A DNA stretch of 64,000 nucleotides, taken from Deroplatys truncata. Its lineage: Eukaryota > Arthropoda > Insecta > Mantodea > Mantidae. The DNA lies in the NCBI GenBank assembly GCA_030765065.1, contig CM060978.1, positions 220,119,498-220,183,497 on the forward strand. Direction: 5' to 3'. Under the pieces are notes generated by a model. The model saw only the letters and a list, made by a program, of their open reading frames with translations. It was not told where the DNA came from and searched no databases. Positions within the stretch are counted from its first letter, which is position 1. Each line of letters starts with the position of its first letter. This document shows, one piece after another, positions 12,073-22,550 of the stretch. The position numbers were made by a program, and so were the translations under genes.

Positions 12073-12910
12073 TCTGATGTGTTACACTCACATGACTTTC
12101 TCTACTCCTGTTCAAACTATTTTTACAAACGCTTATTCTCCATACGCTTCATGTTAATCGAGATATCGAGATGTTAATCTTATTGCTAATTTTCTTGTAG
12201 ATGCAAGGGGGATTGGTAAGCTTTAAGCTATAGTCAAATATTTTAAGCGCTGGTTGCTAGGTGGAGTGTTCCATTTTCTTTGCATTACCAGGATAAAAAA
12301 AAACTGAATAACGAATTTGAGAAAAAGTATAAGTATTGGAAAATTTAAGGGAATAACAAGCAATATCTCGAAAATGGTTTACTCGACAAAAAAAATGTAT
12401 ATGACATAAATTGTGTATTTTAACGCGATCTACATTTTTTGTGCAGTAAAACTTTATCTAACTCTTACGGTTTACCAGTTATGCAAAAGTCGTTCACAAT
12501 GAAGAATAATTTTGGAGACATTCCTAGAAAATTCGAGATATACATTTCATTTGTCATGAAAATATCTTAAACATATGATATTTTAATCAAAATCGTTAGA
12601 GCCATGTTTGAGAAAGTTAAAATTTTCGAAAAATGTTGCATGTAAAGGGTAATATGGGGTGGGTGAATTTTCTTGAAAACCTTATTGTCGCATCTCTGGA
12701 AGATACTGAACCTAAATACCAAGTTTGGTGTTTGTCCGACTGTTCGTTTCTGAGTTATGCTGTTCACAGACACACAAACGGACATGTTTCCAAAAATGCT
12801 TTTTTTGGATTCAGGGGGTCTCAAATAATTTATTTCCGGTGAAATCTCGGTATCGAATTTTTGGGTGGAATACAATACTTCCCCTACTTACTAAACGTAG
12901 TAGAGAAAGT
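12073..12910 (-). mobile_element. HINE copy, full length
   Basis: Reverse copy from TCTGATGTGTTACACTCACA (12073) to the inverse of ACTTTCTCTACTACG (12910). Exactly flanked by AAAAA on each side: either a duplicated target or a split A-run. Confidence 0.85.
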
Positions 12911-13431
12911 AAAAACTGAAGTAATCACATTCCGATCCGACAGACAGGTTTAACAATAGCACAACATAAACTCATGGAGATGGAAAGGCTTTATGCGTGC
13001 TCAATTTAAGGATATTGATTATTTTAATGTGTCTGTAATATAAATATTAATAACATTTCTTTTAGAAGGAAAAAAATTGATTTAGAAAGTAGGTTCAATG
13101 GAGAAGAATTGTTAAAGTTGTGCATTCTGATTCGATACACAATCAAGAAAAATGCCATTAAAATTAAGAGGTGGCCAGACAAATACTTCAGACATTCTGG
13201 ACAAGTTTTTAAATTTTGATTATGAGTTAGTTAAACAATAACGAGCCTGAAAGCCCAATTTCCATCCGAAACAATGGAATTTACCTAATGTCTGATACAA
13301 TGTTGTCATATCTAGTAAACATGAAACGTTTTTACTTGCCGTATAAGATAAAAATTACATTATTTCCATATAGTGGCGATGTTGACGGTGTAGGACTCGC
13401 TCAGCATAGAGACATCCTCTTGGATGTAATA
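12911..13431. other. Unassigned spacer left of mariner
   Basis: About 500 bases. The last 140 bases contain an open frame that runs up to the mariner insertion and could be more of the hAT remnant seen on the other side, but no motif proves it. Confidence 0.35.
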
Positions 13432-14688
13432 CGAGGTGTGATCAAAAAGTTTCCGGAATGGCTTCACAGCAATGCTGACGCTGAGATTTCTTTAATTCTT
13501 ACCCAGACTGTACATGTAGGTTCCTTCCCGATAAAAATGAGAGTTCACGTGGCTTCCTGTGACAATGCAGTGACGAGGTAGACGCTCTGAAGTGAACATG
13601 TCTTTTGCTTTTGCTGCGATTTTTCCGCGTAGCAAAAATGTCAGATTGCGAAGAACAAAGAACGAACATCAAAGTTTGCTTTAAACTAGGTAAAGCTGCA
13701 ACATAAGCCTATGAAATGTAAGAACAGCTTATGGGGAGGGCGTTATGGATAAAACTCTAGCATTTGAGTGGTTTTGGATATTTAAAAGTGGTGTGACATC
13801 AGTAAATATACACACGTTCGGGGCGATCCTGTTCCAGTAAAACTGATGAAAATATCAATCAGGTGAGGGAAATGGTCTTAAATGATAGACGCATTACAAT
13901 AAGAAAACTTTCTGACTGATTAGGACTCTCCTTTGGAAGTGTTCAAGGCATTTTGAAAGACAATTTGGACATGAGAATAATGCCGCCAAGTTCGTGCCCC
14001 GCCTGCTTTCAAATGATCAAAAGGAAAGCCGCGTGATGAACATGGATTTATGGGTACGATCCGAAAACGAAGCAACAATCTTGACAATGGAAGAGTCCTT
14101 CATCTCCACGCCCGAAAAAGGCCAGACAAGTTCGATCAAAAGTGAAGTCAATGATGATTGTGTTTTTTGACATTAAAGGCATTGTACATAAGGAATTTGT
14201 GCCACAGGGTCAAACAGTGAATCAAGTGTTCTACAAACAAGTGCTGAAAGATTAAGGGAGAATTATGCGACGCAAACGGCCGGAGAAATGGAGGAGTGGT
14301 GACTGGTTCCTGCATCATGACAATGCGCCCGCGCACAAAGCCCTTTCTGTTCGCCAAGTTTTGGATAAAAATAGGATGAATACTGTTCCCCATCCCGCCT
14401 ATTTTCCAGATTTGGCACCAGCGGACTTTATTTTTTCTCGCGACTTAAAATGCGGCTCCGAGGAGACCGTTTTGAGGACATTGATGCCATCTATCGCGAA
14501 TCGCAGAAGTCTCTGAACGTGTTGAAAGAAGAGGACCTCCAGAGGTGCTTCCAGCAGTGGCAGAAGCGCTGGGACAAGTGTATCCACTCCCAAGGAGACT
14601 ACTTCGAGGGTAACAGTGCAGATTAGACAAAACAAACTGTTGTGTAGTATTTATGACGTCATTCCGGAAACTTTTTAATCGCACCTCG
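13432..14688 (+). mobile_element. mariner element 1 (1257 bp, full length but decayed)
   Basis: Terminal inverted repeats of about 30 bases: left CGAGGTGTGATCAAAAAGTT, right the inverse with a few changes. They are flanked by TA at 13430-13431 and 14689-14690, the canonical mariner target duplication. Length and gene position are normal for mariner. A shorter relative lies at 20573-21499. The right flank contains a hAT-like C-terminal remnant, so mariner probably landed in or beside an older dead transposon. Confidence 0.9.
13638..14626 (+). pseudogene. Mariner transposase, broken
   Basis: Start at 13638 (MSDCEEQRTNIK) and stop at 14624-14626 after the C-terminal FEGNSAD. The N-terminal helix-turn-helix region is full of stops and frame changes. 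All three acidic residues can still be found: the D of YGYDPKTKQQ near 14060, the D of HHDNAPAH near 14320 and the D of LAPADF near 14425. The last two are separated by 34 residues, the DD34D spacing of mariner. Shifts separate these blocks, so no protein can be made. Confidence 0.85.
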
Positions 14689-14699
14689 TATAACAAAAC

Positions 14700-14993
14700 A
14701 ATGTGACGGTGTGGTAGAATATTCGAGGAGGGAAGATGAGTGCATCGCTCTGAAGAACATGGTGCAGACTGTGACATGATTAAAGCACTTTTTACATTAC
14801 TCGTTCCCATTTGTATTGCAGAACGTTCATTTTGTGCACTAGAGGGCTGAAAATATGCACAAGATCCACTACGAATGAGACATCACATTGCTTTACCGAA
14901 TGTGTGCATTCCGATCTTGTGAGGGACTTAGGATGGTTAAATGAAATCGGAGAATATATTCCAGATCCTTTCGTTGTAGGTGAGCGAGTATAA
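14700..14993 (+). pseudogene. hAT-like transposase C-terminal remnant
   Basis: Across two frames the sequence reads PICIAERSFCALEG and then LKICTRSTTNETS, which resembles the hAT C-terminal dimerisation motif (AERSF-x-AL-x-x-LK-x-x-x-RST). A frame change is needed between the two halves and there are internal stops. It follows directly after the mariner insertion. Only about 100 residues remain; inverted repeats were not found. Confidence 0.5.
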
Positions 14994-15054
14994 AGTTTTA
15001 AAGCGTTTATTTCATATTTGCAACAAAAATTATATTAATAGTTACTGAGGGTTC

Positions 15055-15500
15055 ACATTCAGGAGAGCTCGGATCGATTCTCGCGGCTGCGGCCACTCTG
15101 ATCTTGGGTTTGTTTGCGGTATTCCCTGTTTGGTAGCGAATGCGGTGTAGATTATACAGTTCCGTGAATTTTCCTGGTATTTCATTCCTTATGTTTCACG
15201 GTCGAAGGAATAGGCGTGGAGTTTGCTTTGAGTTTCTGTTGCCCTGGCGCTCCAGAGATACCCATCCGCGGAGAGGAAGTCGTGCCCCCGCAGGGTGGAT
15301 TCCGACCCCTTCAGCTGCCTGTTGTGGGCGCTGCGGACCCCTAGCAATTAGATTGGATGGAGAACTGGTATATAGTGCGCTAGATACTGTGGCACCACAG
15401 TGGTTGTTTGGTAATCTTCCCCGTGGGGTTGACGCGCATTAGTGGCACATCCACTTCCATCGCTGTGTAGGTAGGAGGCTGTATATAAAATAAAGACGGT
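15055..15500 (+). repeat. GC-rich SINE-like unit
   Basis: Begins with a box-B-like GGATCGATTCTCG followed by GCGGCCACTCTGATCTTGGG, which parallels the SINE A order 'gttcgattcc', 'gaccgcccattctga', 'ccatgggctcttcg'. GC content is far above the surroundings, and the 3' part ends in TATATAAAATAAAG. Similarity to SINE A is partial, so it may be a related composite family. Confidence 0.4.
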
Positions 15501-15876
15501 CCTAATGGAAAACCCCACGGAGGAGAACCACTCCGATGGCGACTCCCTGGGCAGAGGAGATTCTTGCGTGTTGAGTTCCTGCCGTGTCAGGATGTTATAT
15601 CTAGAGCCGTTACGGACCGTGCCTGCATCGTCTACTTCCCCCGGGTCTGGTCGCCCTCTGTGTGTCTCGTTTCGTCCCTTCCTCTCGCAAGTTTCCAGAA
15701 CATTTCCATATGCACATAAGGGTCAAAATCGGCCTCCATTTTCCTATGACCATATTATGGGGTTTAGGTAGCGCAGTTTATAACATGCCTGTACATGCCT
15801 GAAACACATGTTCCCTCACCCAGCTTTACGTAATACAGTCAATGAGATTTTACCGTGTTTCTCCAGTATAAACCCA
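15501..15876. other. Unassigned GC-rich continuation
   Basis: The composition stays GC-rich to about 15700, then returns to normal before the Tc1 element. An 88-codon frame here has no recognisable motif. Confidence 0.35.
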
Positions 15877-16987
15877 CACTACGTGATCAAAAGTATCCGG
15901 ACACCTGACTGAAAACGACGTACAAGTTCGTGGCGCCCTCCATCGGTAATGCTGGAAGTAAATATGCTGTTGGCTTACGATGGCAGCGTTCATTCTCGCA
16001 GGAATACTTGCAATCAGGTGCTGGAAGGTTTCTTGGGGAATGGCAGTCCATTCTTCATGGAGTGTGGAACTGAGGAGAGGTATCGATGTAAGTCGGTGAG
16101 GCCTGGCACAAAGTCGGCGTTTCAAAACATCCAAAATGTTCTATAGGATTCAAGTCAGGACTCTGTGAAGGCCAGTCCACTTCAGGGATGTTATTGTCGT
16201 GTAACCACTCCGCCACAGCCCGTGCAGTAAGAACAGGTGCTCGATCGTGTTGAAAGATGCAATCGCCATCCCCGAATTGCTCTTCAAAGTGGGAAGCAAG
16301 AAGGTGCTTAAAATATCAATGTAGATCTTCGCTACACACGCTGGCAGATGACGTTCACCGGGCATTCACCATACCCACACCCTGCCATCGGATCGCCACA
16401 TTGTGTACCATGATTCGTCACTCCACACAACGTTTTGCCACTGTTCAATCGTGTAATGTTGACGCTCCTTACAACACGCGAGGCGTCGTTTGGCAATTTG
16501 CTGCGTGATGTGTGGCTTATGAGCAGCCACTCGACCATGGAATCCAAGGTTTCTCACATCACGCCTAACTCTCATAATACTTGGGGTGGAACCTGATGCA
16601 GTTTGGAATTCCTATGTGATGGTCTGGATAGATATCTGCCTATTACTCATTACGACCCTCTTTAAATGTCGGCGGTCTCTGTCAGTCAACAGACGAGGTC
16701 AGCCTGTACGCTTTTGTACTGTACATGTCCCATCACGTTTCCACTTCACTATCACATCAGAAACAGTGGACCTAGTGATGTTTAGGAGTGTGGAAATCTC
16801 GCGTACAGACTTCTGATGCAAGTGACACCCAATCATCTGACCACGTTCGAAGTCCGTGAGTTCCACGGAGCGTGCTATTCAGCTGTTTCACGTCTAATGA
16901 GTACCAGGCATTAGGTGGCAGCACAATGCACCTAAGATGAAAAATGCATCTATGTGGGCGTGTCCGGATACTTCTGATCACATAGTG
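15877..16987 (-). mobile_element. Tc1-like element 1 (1111 bp, internally deleted)
   Basis: Inverted repeats CACTACGTGATCAAAAGTAT (left) and the inverse CACTATGTGATCAGAAGTAT (right). TA follows the right end; the left dinucleotide is CA, probably a mutated TA. The gene runs on the minus strand. Compared with the copy at 27588-28827 it lacks about 100 bases in the middle of the catalytic domain, plus a small deletion at the end of the gene. Confidence 0.88.
15900..16850 (-). pseudogene. Tc1 transposase (DD34E), broken
   Basis: Recognisable blocks on the minus strand: LRTWSDDWVSLASEV near the helix-turn-helix region, RNLGFHGRVAAHKPHITQQ and VVWSDESWYTMWRSDGRVWVW (first catalytic D in WSDES), and the C-terminal RLCARPHRL with IPQETFQHLI. 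The segment between the WSDES block and the second D is shortened by the internal deletion (a block equivalent to GGGVMVWSC in the other copy is missing). The normal stop is lost by a deletion near 15960. Confidence 0.82.
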
Positions 16988-17136
16988 TAAGTGTGCGACT
17001 ATATTTTCATAAGTCAGCAGCTATATCAAATACTCCTCAACAATTAACAAATTTGACATTAATTTTATATGGCTTGTGAATTATTTACAGAAAGACGTTT
17101 GCATTCTTTCCTGTTCTTTGTAATATAAAATTACCT
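16988..17136. other. Short spacer
   Basis: 150 bases between Tc1 and a SINE; nothing recognised. Confidence 0.4.
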
Positions 17137-17610
17137 AACGGGATGGCTCAAGCGGTAACGTCTGTAGCCTGCATTCGGAAGTACCCAGGTTGGATACCGG
17201 CCGCCCACTCTAACCCCTGGTTTTTTTAAGTCGAATGACGGGGTAGTTTCTTCTCTACCACGATTTCCTTTCCATCATTTCCTTTTCATTCCGTTTCCTT
17301 CTCATCTTCTAGTTGTGCTTCTAGGTCTCGTGATATATGATGGTGCTGGACAGATGTTGCGGATGCGTGTTCACTGGAAAGAATTGGTTACCAGAGGGCT
17401 GCTCGATTGAGGGGTCGTTCATCGCCCTCTCTCGGCGGATCCGGCCGTGACATACAGGTCTGCCAGCTTGGAAATGCTAGGAACTTCCGCGCGTCTCTGT
17501 GGCCTGCCTTGCTTGTGGCTTGTATCCTCCCGTGGGGTTCGTTCACTTCAACCCTTCCTCCTGGGGGATGGTAGGTGGAATAGATCTCGGTAGGTCGCGG
17601 TGCCGAGTGC
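17137..17610 (+). repeat. SINE family A copy
   Basis: A tRNA-derived head (GGGATGGCTCAAGCGGTAAC as box A region; box B GGTTGGATACC, mutated) is followed by a long body. It shares TAGGAACTTCCGCGCGTCTC and the flanking order with the copy at 46996-47475. RNA polymerase III transcription and LINE-dependent retroposition are presumed from the structure of the family. Confidence 0.75.
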
Positions 17611-18397
17611 CCCCTCCATTGAACAACCTGTAATCTATATACCTACAATATGAAATGTGCCATATAGCCAAGAATGCCGACCTAGGCATGTTGGAGGAAG
17701 TATACATTTGTGATGTAACGTGCTTGTTTGGGGCCTATATGTTTTCCTACATAACTTAGCTCTCAACAGTTGTATAGTAAGAGGAACCCAAGGATAAGCA
17801 ATGCTATCCCTTTCTTCCTCGGTCCACAACTATATACAGTTGAATATGGAATATGGGATACTATGTTTACTCGCACTTACTGGGTTGATGCAGCACCGTG
17901 TTTATCTTGTAATTAAACTGATGTGTATGGACTGCTATTTCATTCTAACATCGGAACCAGGCTGTATAAATAACACAACGGGAGAAGTAAGAGATGAACC
18001 CCGGCAGAGAAGTTTGCTTACATACAGCACCAATATACAATTTTCACATCGTTACCGTATAGACGATGCGCTTATGAAAAATGTAGTGAAACTACAGCGT
18101 CGGTAATACGCACAAATTCGTGTTTGGATTATCGATTTGCTGTTAAATTAGCACCTCCATGCTGGCTACTTCATTTCCTATCATTAACCATTAAGCCTAA
18201 CGTCTATTATCGACTAACGTACAATATAAACAACGGTGGCTGTTGATTGAATCCCGGCTGGACAACCCTGTCTAGAAACACAGCGTTGCCCAGCAAAACA
18301 CACTTCACAATACAATAAAACAAATTTGGGTCGGGGAAATTTCTTGAAAATCTTCACACTGTCATGTTTATATGATGCCTGGCTTAAGTAAGAATAA
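17611..18397. other. Unassigned spacer
   Basis: About 790 bases. A box-B-like TTGATTGAATCCCGGC at 18245 hints at one more eroded SINE, but nothing else supports it. Confidence 0.4.
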
Positions 18398-18992
18398 TCT
18401 GGTGTGTTACGTTCACATGGCTTTCTCTAGCCACTATTGTTTCTGTTTATATAGATTCCACAAATTATTCTTGTAAAAGCTTACTTTTATATCTATTTAT
18501 ATTAATCGAGATAAACGTTTGTAGAAACAGTGTAAAAACACATTTCCTGAAGGTACGGGAGACCTAAACGGAAGTCAAATATTTAAAATCGGGTCACCGA
18601 GTGGTTAGACCGCTCGCCTCTCACCGAGGCGGCTCGGGTTCTATCCCAGGGACCCGCATGTGGGATTTGTGGTGGACGAAGCGGCGTCAGGATGGGTTTT
18701 CTCCGGGTTCTCCGGTTTCCCCCGCCATTCATTCCACCTACTGCTCCATCATCGCCTTTCGTTTCATCCATTTCACCATCATTTCGTTTTATCTAATTCC
18801 TTCCTCCCATACCAGGCATCGGGCTGATCACCCATTCTGGATATTCTGTCTGATCCATGAGTGTCTGCTCCTCGACGGAACTCTGACCCGTAAGTCCAGG
18901 GGGGTGTAAGAAGAAGAATAAGAAGGGTCGCTATATGCATACCGTACATAAGTATCACTCTCTTTCCACATCGCGAGAAACAACTAAATGGT
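18398..18992 (-). mobile_element. HINE-b copy split by a SINE
   Basis: Two parts, 18398-18582 and 18917-18992, read continuously against the intact HINE-b copy at 43736-44586: the left part stops at the position equivalent to 'gtaaatgttttagaactgg' and the right part resumes with CGCTATATGC. The intervening 0.33 kb is the SINE C listed next. The copy is cut off by the following HINE-b at 19003. Confidence 0.7.
18584..18916 (+). repeat. SINE family C copy inside HINE-b
   Basis: Strong RNA polymerase III boxes: GAGTGGTTAGACCGC (A) and GGGTTCTATCCCAGG (B), 36 bases apart. The body contains GTGGTGGACGAAGCGGCGTC, and the tail is GTAAGAAGAAGAATAAGAAG, a short-motif repeat. GC-rich against the AT-rich host repeat. 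Only one copy in the window. Confidence 0.75.
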
Positions 18993-19002
18993 CATTTAAA
19001 AA

Positions 19003-20353
19003 TATGATGCGTTAGATTCACATGACTTTCACATTCCCTATGAATGTTTATTTTCCTATCTACTTTATTGTAATTGAGATAAACTTTTCTGGAAATAGCT
19101 GCATTACACATTTCGTTTTTAATACTAAGTGAATAGGCTAGTGAAATACTTTAAAACGGTATCTATACGCTGGACTTAAAAGTCCATACTCTTTCCATGA
19201 CATGGCGATAAATAACTGAATATTGACAGGACTTTAAAATAACGGCTAAGTGTTCAACAATTCCAACAATTAATAACGGATATTTTAGAAATTACTGATG
19301 TCACAAAAAGAGTTGAAATAAACTGTCTTTTGAAGAGATCTACACTTTTACTGTAGCACTACGTTTTCGTTTATTGCTTAACGTTTACATTTGCTGCGAA
19401 GGTCTACCCAGTAAAGAGTCGTAGCACAAACCCCCTCCTAACAACCCAGGGTTAGCTCCATCCGAGCGGTTCTCCAACCGTGGGGGTTTCCCATGAGGAC
19501 AATACCTTGTTTCCTAAAAAGGCATCTCCCCCGCTTTCGCGGGAAATGGAAGTGGATACGCCGCTTACGCGCGTCACCCTTAAAAGGGGCCGACAGCAAT
19601 CTAGCATGCCGTGAACCAACTCTCACTCATGGTTGGTGCCGGAGAACATCGAGGCATCTCACAACCCCGCCTGGGCGGAAAACCAGCCAGACGTACCCAG
19701 TCACCCATGGGTATCGATAACCACTGCCCTGCCGAGTCCAACCCAACCCAATCCGAGCAACTCCCTATTGGGATTGGCTCTAATGTTCGGCCCAGCGTAC
19801 TTCTAGCAGGTCAGAAGTACCACGAGTGCTAGGGAATCGCAACGCTCGCACCACGACAGCTGAAGGTGTCAGAACCCCTCCCATAAAGTTTGCAATTATA
19901 AAATAATATATAAAGCTCCTTCCGAATGAATAAGACTTCACAGACTATTCCCAGAAAACTCAAGATATACACTTTATTTGCCATGTAAATATGTTGAATG
20001 TATGGTATTTTAATCAAAATCATTAGAGCAAAGATTCGAAGAGCAAAAGTTCGAAAAATGCTCCATATAAAGGGTAGTTTGGGGTGGGGGTATTTTCCTG
20101 ATCTTCGTGTCGCATCTTTGAAAGGTACTGAACCTAAATACCAAGTTTCGTACTCATCCGATTTTTCGTTTTTGAGTTATGCTGTTCACAGACAGACACG
20201 CACGCAATGTCTCACACACATGAACTTTTTTCTAAACCTGCTTTTTTTGAATTCCGGGGGCCTCAAAATATGTATTTCTGGTGAAATCTCGGTATTGAAA
20301 TTTGTGTGGAATGCATTACCTTTTCTAACTAGTATTTATGTGAAGGAGAAAGT
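19003..20353 (-). mobile_element. HINE-b copy split by a GC-rich insertion
   Basis: Left part 19003-19392 starts TATGATGCGTTAGATTCACA, the hairpin end. Right part 19885-20353 ends at the inverse of ACTTTCTCC. The two parts join perfectly in the alignment with the copy at 43736-44586 once 19393-19884 is removed. Confidence 0.7.
19393..19884. mobile_element. Unidentified GC-rich 0.49-kb insertion
   Basis: A discrete GC-rich block inside a HINE-b copy. The flanks AACGTTTACATTT (19380-19392) and AAAGTTTGCAATT (19885-19897) look like a 13-base imperfect target duplication, the kind left by target-primed retroposition. Internal stem-loops include CCCGC/GCGGG (19530-19543) and CCAATCC/GGATTGG (19748-19777). 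There is no poly(A) tail, clear polymerase III box or protein frame with recognisable motifs. Candidates are a SINE with an unfamiliar head or a fragment of a LINE 5' region. Confidence 0.6.
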
Positions 20354-20572
20354 AAAAACGGACGAAGTATTGAAAAATTCAATATCTAATGCCACAAAAA
20401 GCTTATTTGAAATAAATTGTGTTTTAACGATACCTATAATTCTTTTGTGCAGCAATGTTTGTCTTATTGTTCGCCAGTTATAAACAATTTATTCTGAATG
20501 AAGAGGGCTTCACAGGCTACTCCCAGAAAATTCAGTATATGGATTTTATTTGGTATGTAGATTTTCGAACTA

Positions 20573-21499
20573 CGAGGTGTGATCCAAACGTTTCCGGAAT
20601 GACGTCATAAATACTACACAGCAGTTTGTTTTGTCTAATCTGCACTGTCACCCTCGAAGTAGTCTCCTTGGGAGTTGATACACTTGTCCCAGCGCTTCTG
20701 CCAGTGCTGGAAGCACCTCTGGAAGTCCTCATCTTTCAACATGTTCAGAGCCTTCTGCGATTCGCGATGGATGACATCAATGTCCTCAAAACGATGTCCT
20801 CGGAGCCGCATTTTAAGTCGTGGGAAAAGAAAAAATTTCGCTGGTGCCAAATCTGGAGAATAGGCGGGATGGGGAACAGTATTCATCCTATTTTTATCCA
20901 AAAATTGGCGTACAGAAAGGGCTTTGTGCGCGGGCATATTATCATGATGCAGGAAGCAGTCACCAGTCTTTCAAAATGCTTTGAACACTTCCAAAGGAGA
21001 GTCCTAATGAGTCAGAAAGTTCTCTTATTGTAGTGCGCTTATCATTTAAGACCATTTCCCTCATCTGATTGATATTTTCATAAGTTCTGCTGGAGCAAGG
21101 TCGCCCCGAACGATCTGCATCTTTAACTATTGTCACACCACTTTTAAATTTCGAAAACCACTCTAATGCTTGAGTTTTGCCCATACCTTCCTCCCCATAA
21201 GCTGTTCTTAACATTTCATAGGCTTCTGTTGCAGTTTTACCGAGTTTAAAGCAAAATTTGATGTTCGTTCTTTGTTCTTCGTAACCTGACATTTTTGTTA
21301 CACGGAAAAATCGCAGCACGTGCAAAACACGTGTTCACTTCAGAGCGTCTACCTCGTCACTAAATGATCACAGGAAGTCACGTAACCTATCATTTTTATC
21401 GGGAAGGAACGCTGCATGTATAGTGTGGATAAGAATTAAAGAAATCTCACCGTCAGCATTGCTGTGAAGCCATTCCAGAAATTTTTTGATCACACCTCG
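20573..21499 (-). mobile_element. mariner element 2 (927 bp, internally deleted)
   Basis: Both inverted repeats are present (CGAGGTGTGATCCAAACGTT at the left, inverse of CGAGGTGTGATCAAAAAATT at the right) and TA lies on each side. Coding sense is minus. It is about 330 bases shorter than mariner 1 because of a single deletion in the gene. It is inserted in a HINE-b fragment, so it is younger than that repeat. Confidence 0.9.
20635..21292 (-). pseudogene. Mariner transposase with central deletion
   Basis: The N-terminal part is open: MSGYEEQRTNIKFCFKLGKT, then helix-turn-helix sequence with TTIRELSDSLGLSFGSVQSI, about 112 residues. The frame then stops at the deletion junction near 20968. Beyond it the C-terminus is open again (PAHKALSVRQFLDKNRMN, HPAYSPDLAPAKFFLF). 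The region with the first catalytic D is deleted, and the third catalytic D is K here (LAPAK instead of LAPAD). The helix-turn-helix part could in principle still bind the inverted repeats if it were expressed; there is no evidence that it is. Confidence 0.85.
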
Positions 21500-21552
21500 T
21501 ACTTTTCAGAAAATTAAAAGTAACCCAAATTTTCAATGTGGAGGGTACCGTC

Positions 21553-21554
<2 letters not shown>

Positions 21555-21613
<59 letters not shown>
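21555..21613. repeat. (TC)n(AC)n compound microsatellite
   Basis: About 14 TC units directly followed by about 14 CA units, at the edge of the HINE-b fragment, where the family normally carries its CA tract. Confidence 0.95.
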
Positions 21614-21617
<4 letters not shown>

Positions 21618-22374
21618 ACCTCTTTATAAAATGTTTCTTCAGGGGACCCAAAAACATCAGTGAAACTTTGACTGAATTTTTAGAACAAACGTAAAAGAAC
21701 TGCTAGCTTAAAAGACAAGTTATCCAAACCGTATAGAAGTAAAATATTCCTAAGAGCTAAAATCGAAGCTTGTCACGACTTCACATGTGTAATTTTATGT
21801 ATAATACTCTAATATTTAATTCATTGTTTTTCAATTGATTTAAAAGTAAAGCGTAATATTCGGCTTTAATCATGCTGAAACGACAAGTACATGCATTTAC
21901 AATGACTCCAAGAAGTATTTTTTTAACTTATAAAATACTGTCAGTCAGATTAACGGGTGGAAAGTTCTAATTTTTAATATGCAGAAGCAACAAACTATAT
22001 TACGGTTTACGTATGCCGGTGTTTTCCCATATTTTTCATTTTATTGGTTTTATAATTCTTTTAAAATAACATTATTTTGTTTTTTATTTTTTTTATTCTA
22101 TTTTATTTTACGTCGCTATAACTCCTTGGTCATATCTCGACGGATCTGTTGCTGGATATCTCTTTGAACGATAGGTGATGAACAGTTAGCCCTTCTAGAT
22201 CTCATTCCTGCAAACCCTGCTTCATGCTGTGCAGATGACATTAGGGTGCGTACAGTCTAACTGGTTAGATTGTCTGCATTCGCTATTACTCACTTATTTT
22301 TCATTTTACTATTGTTTTAGACTTAAGATGGAATTTTGGGTCATGTTATTAAGTATCCATTCCGGCATTTACCT
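21614..22374. other. Unassigned AT-rich spacer
   Basis: T-rich stretches near 22070-22110; no gene or repeat recognised. Confidence 0.4.
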
Positions 22375-22495
22375 TGGCGACTGAGGAAAACCACAAAAAA
22401 CCTCAGACAGGTTTGTCGCCCCACGGGATTTGAACCCGGGACCTCCCGAATGCGGGCCACAGACTTTACCGCTTGACCCATCCCACTCGGTTATT
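22375..22495 (-). repeat. SINE family A-type fragment
   Basis: Minus strand: GGGATGGGTCAAGCGGTAAA (box A region), CCGGGTTCAAATCCCGTGGG (box B), then GGTTTTTTGTGGTTTTCCTC. Best-preserved tRNA-like head in the window; the long body is missing. Confidence 0.7.
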
Positions 22496-22550
22496 TAAAT
22501 TTGTCGTGCATGGTGTTACAAAATATTTTACATGGACTTATTAGAACATT

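Larger units (their letters stand above)
20358..21560 (-). mobile_element. HINE-b fragment split by mariner 2
   Basis: Left part 20358-20570 holds the middle of the family (AAGTATTGAAAAATTCAATA, then 'tattcgccagttat'-like sequence). Right part 21502-21560 resumes at 'tttcagaaaattaaaagt'. It lies directly after the previous HINE-b in the same orientation and lacks both ends. Confidence 0.6.

Noticed and set aside
13288..13581. 97-codon frame running into the mariner left end
   Set aside because: It crosses the TA target and the inverted repeat, so it cannot be one gene; the outside part has no motif.
18583..18771. Minus-strand 62-codon frame
   Set aside because: It lies wholly inside the tRNA-derived SINE C.
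21555..21613. CRISPR-like or satellite array
   Set aside because: Simple dinucleotide repeat without spacers.
22375..22495. Functional tRNA gene
   Set aside because: Boxes A and B are good, but the molecule does not close into an acceptor stem and the sequence continues into a SINE body shared with other copies.
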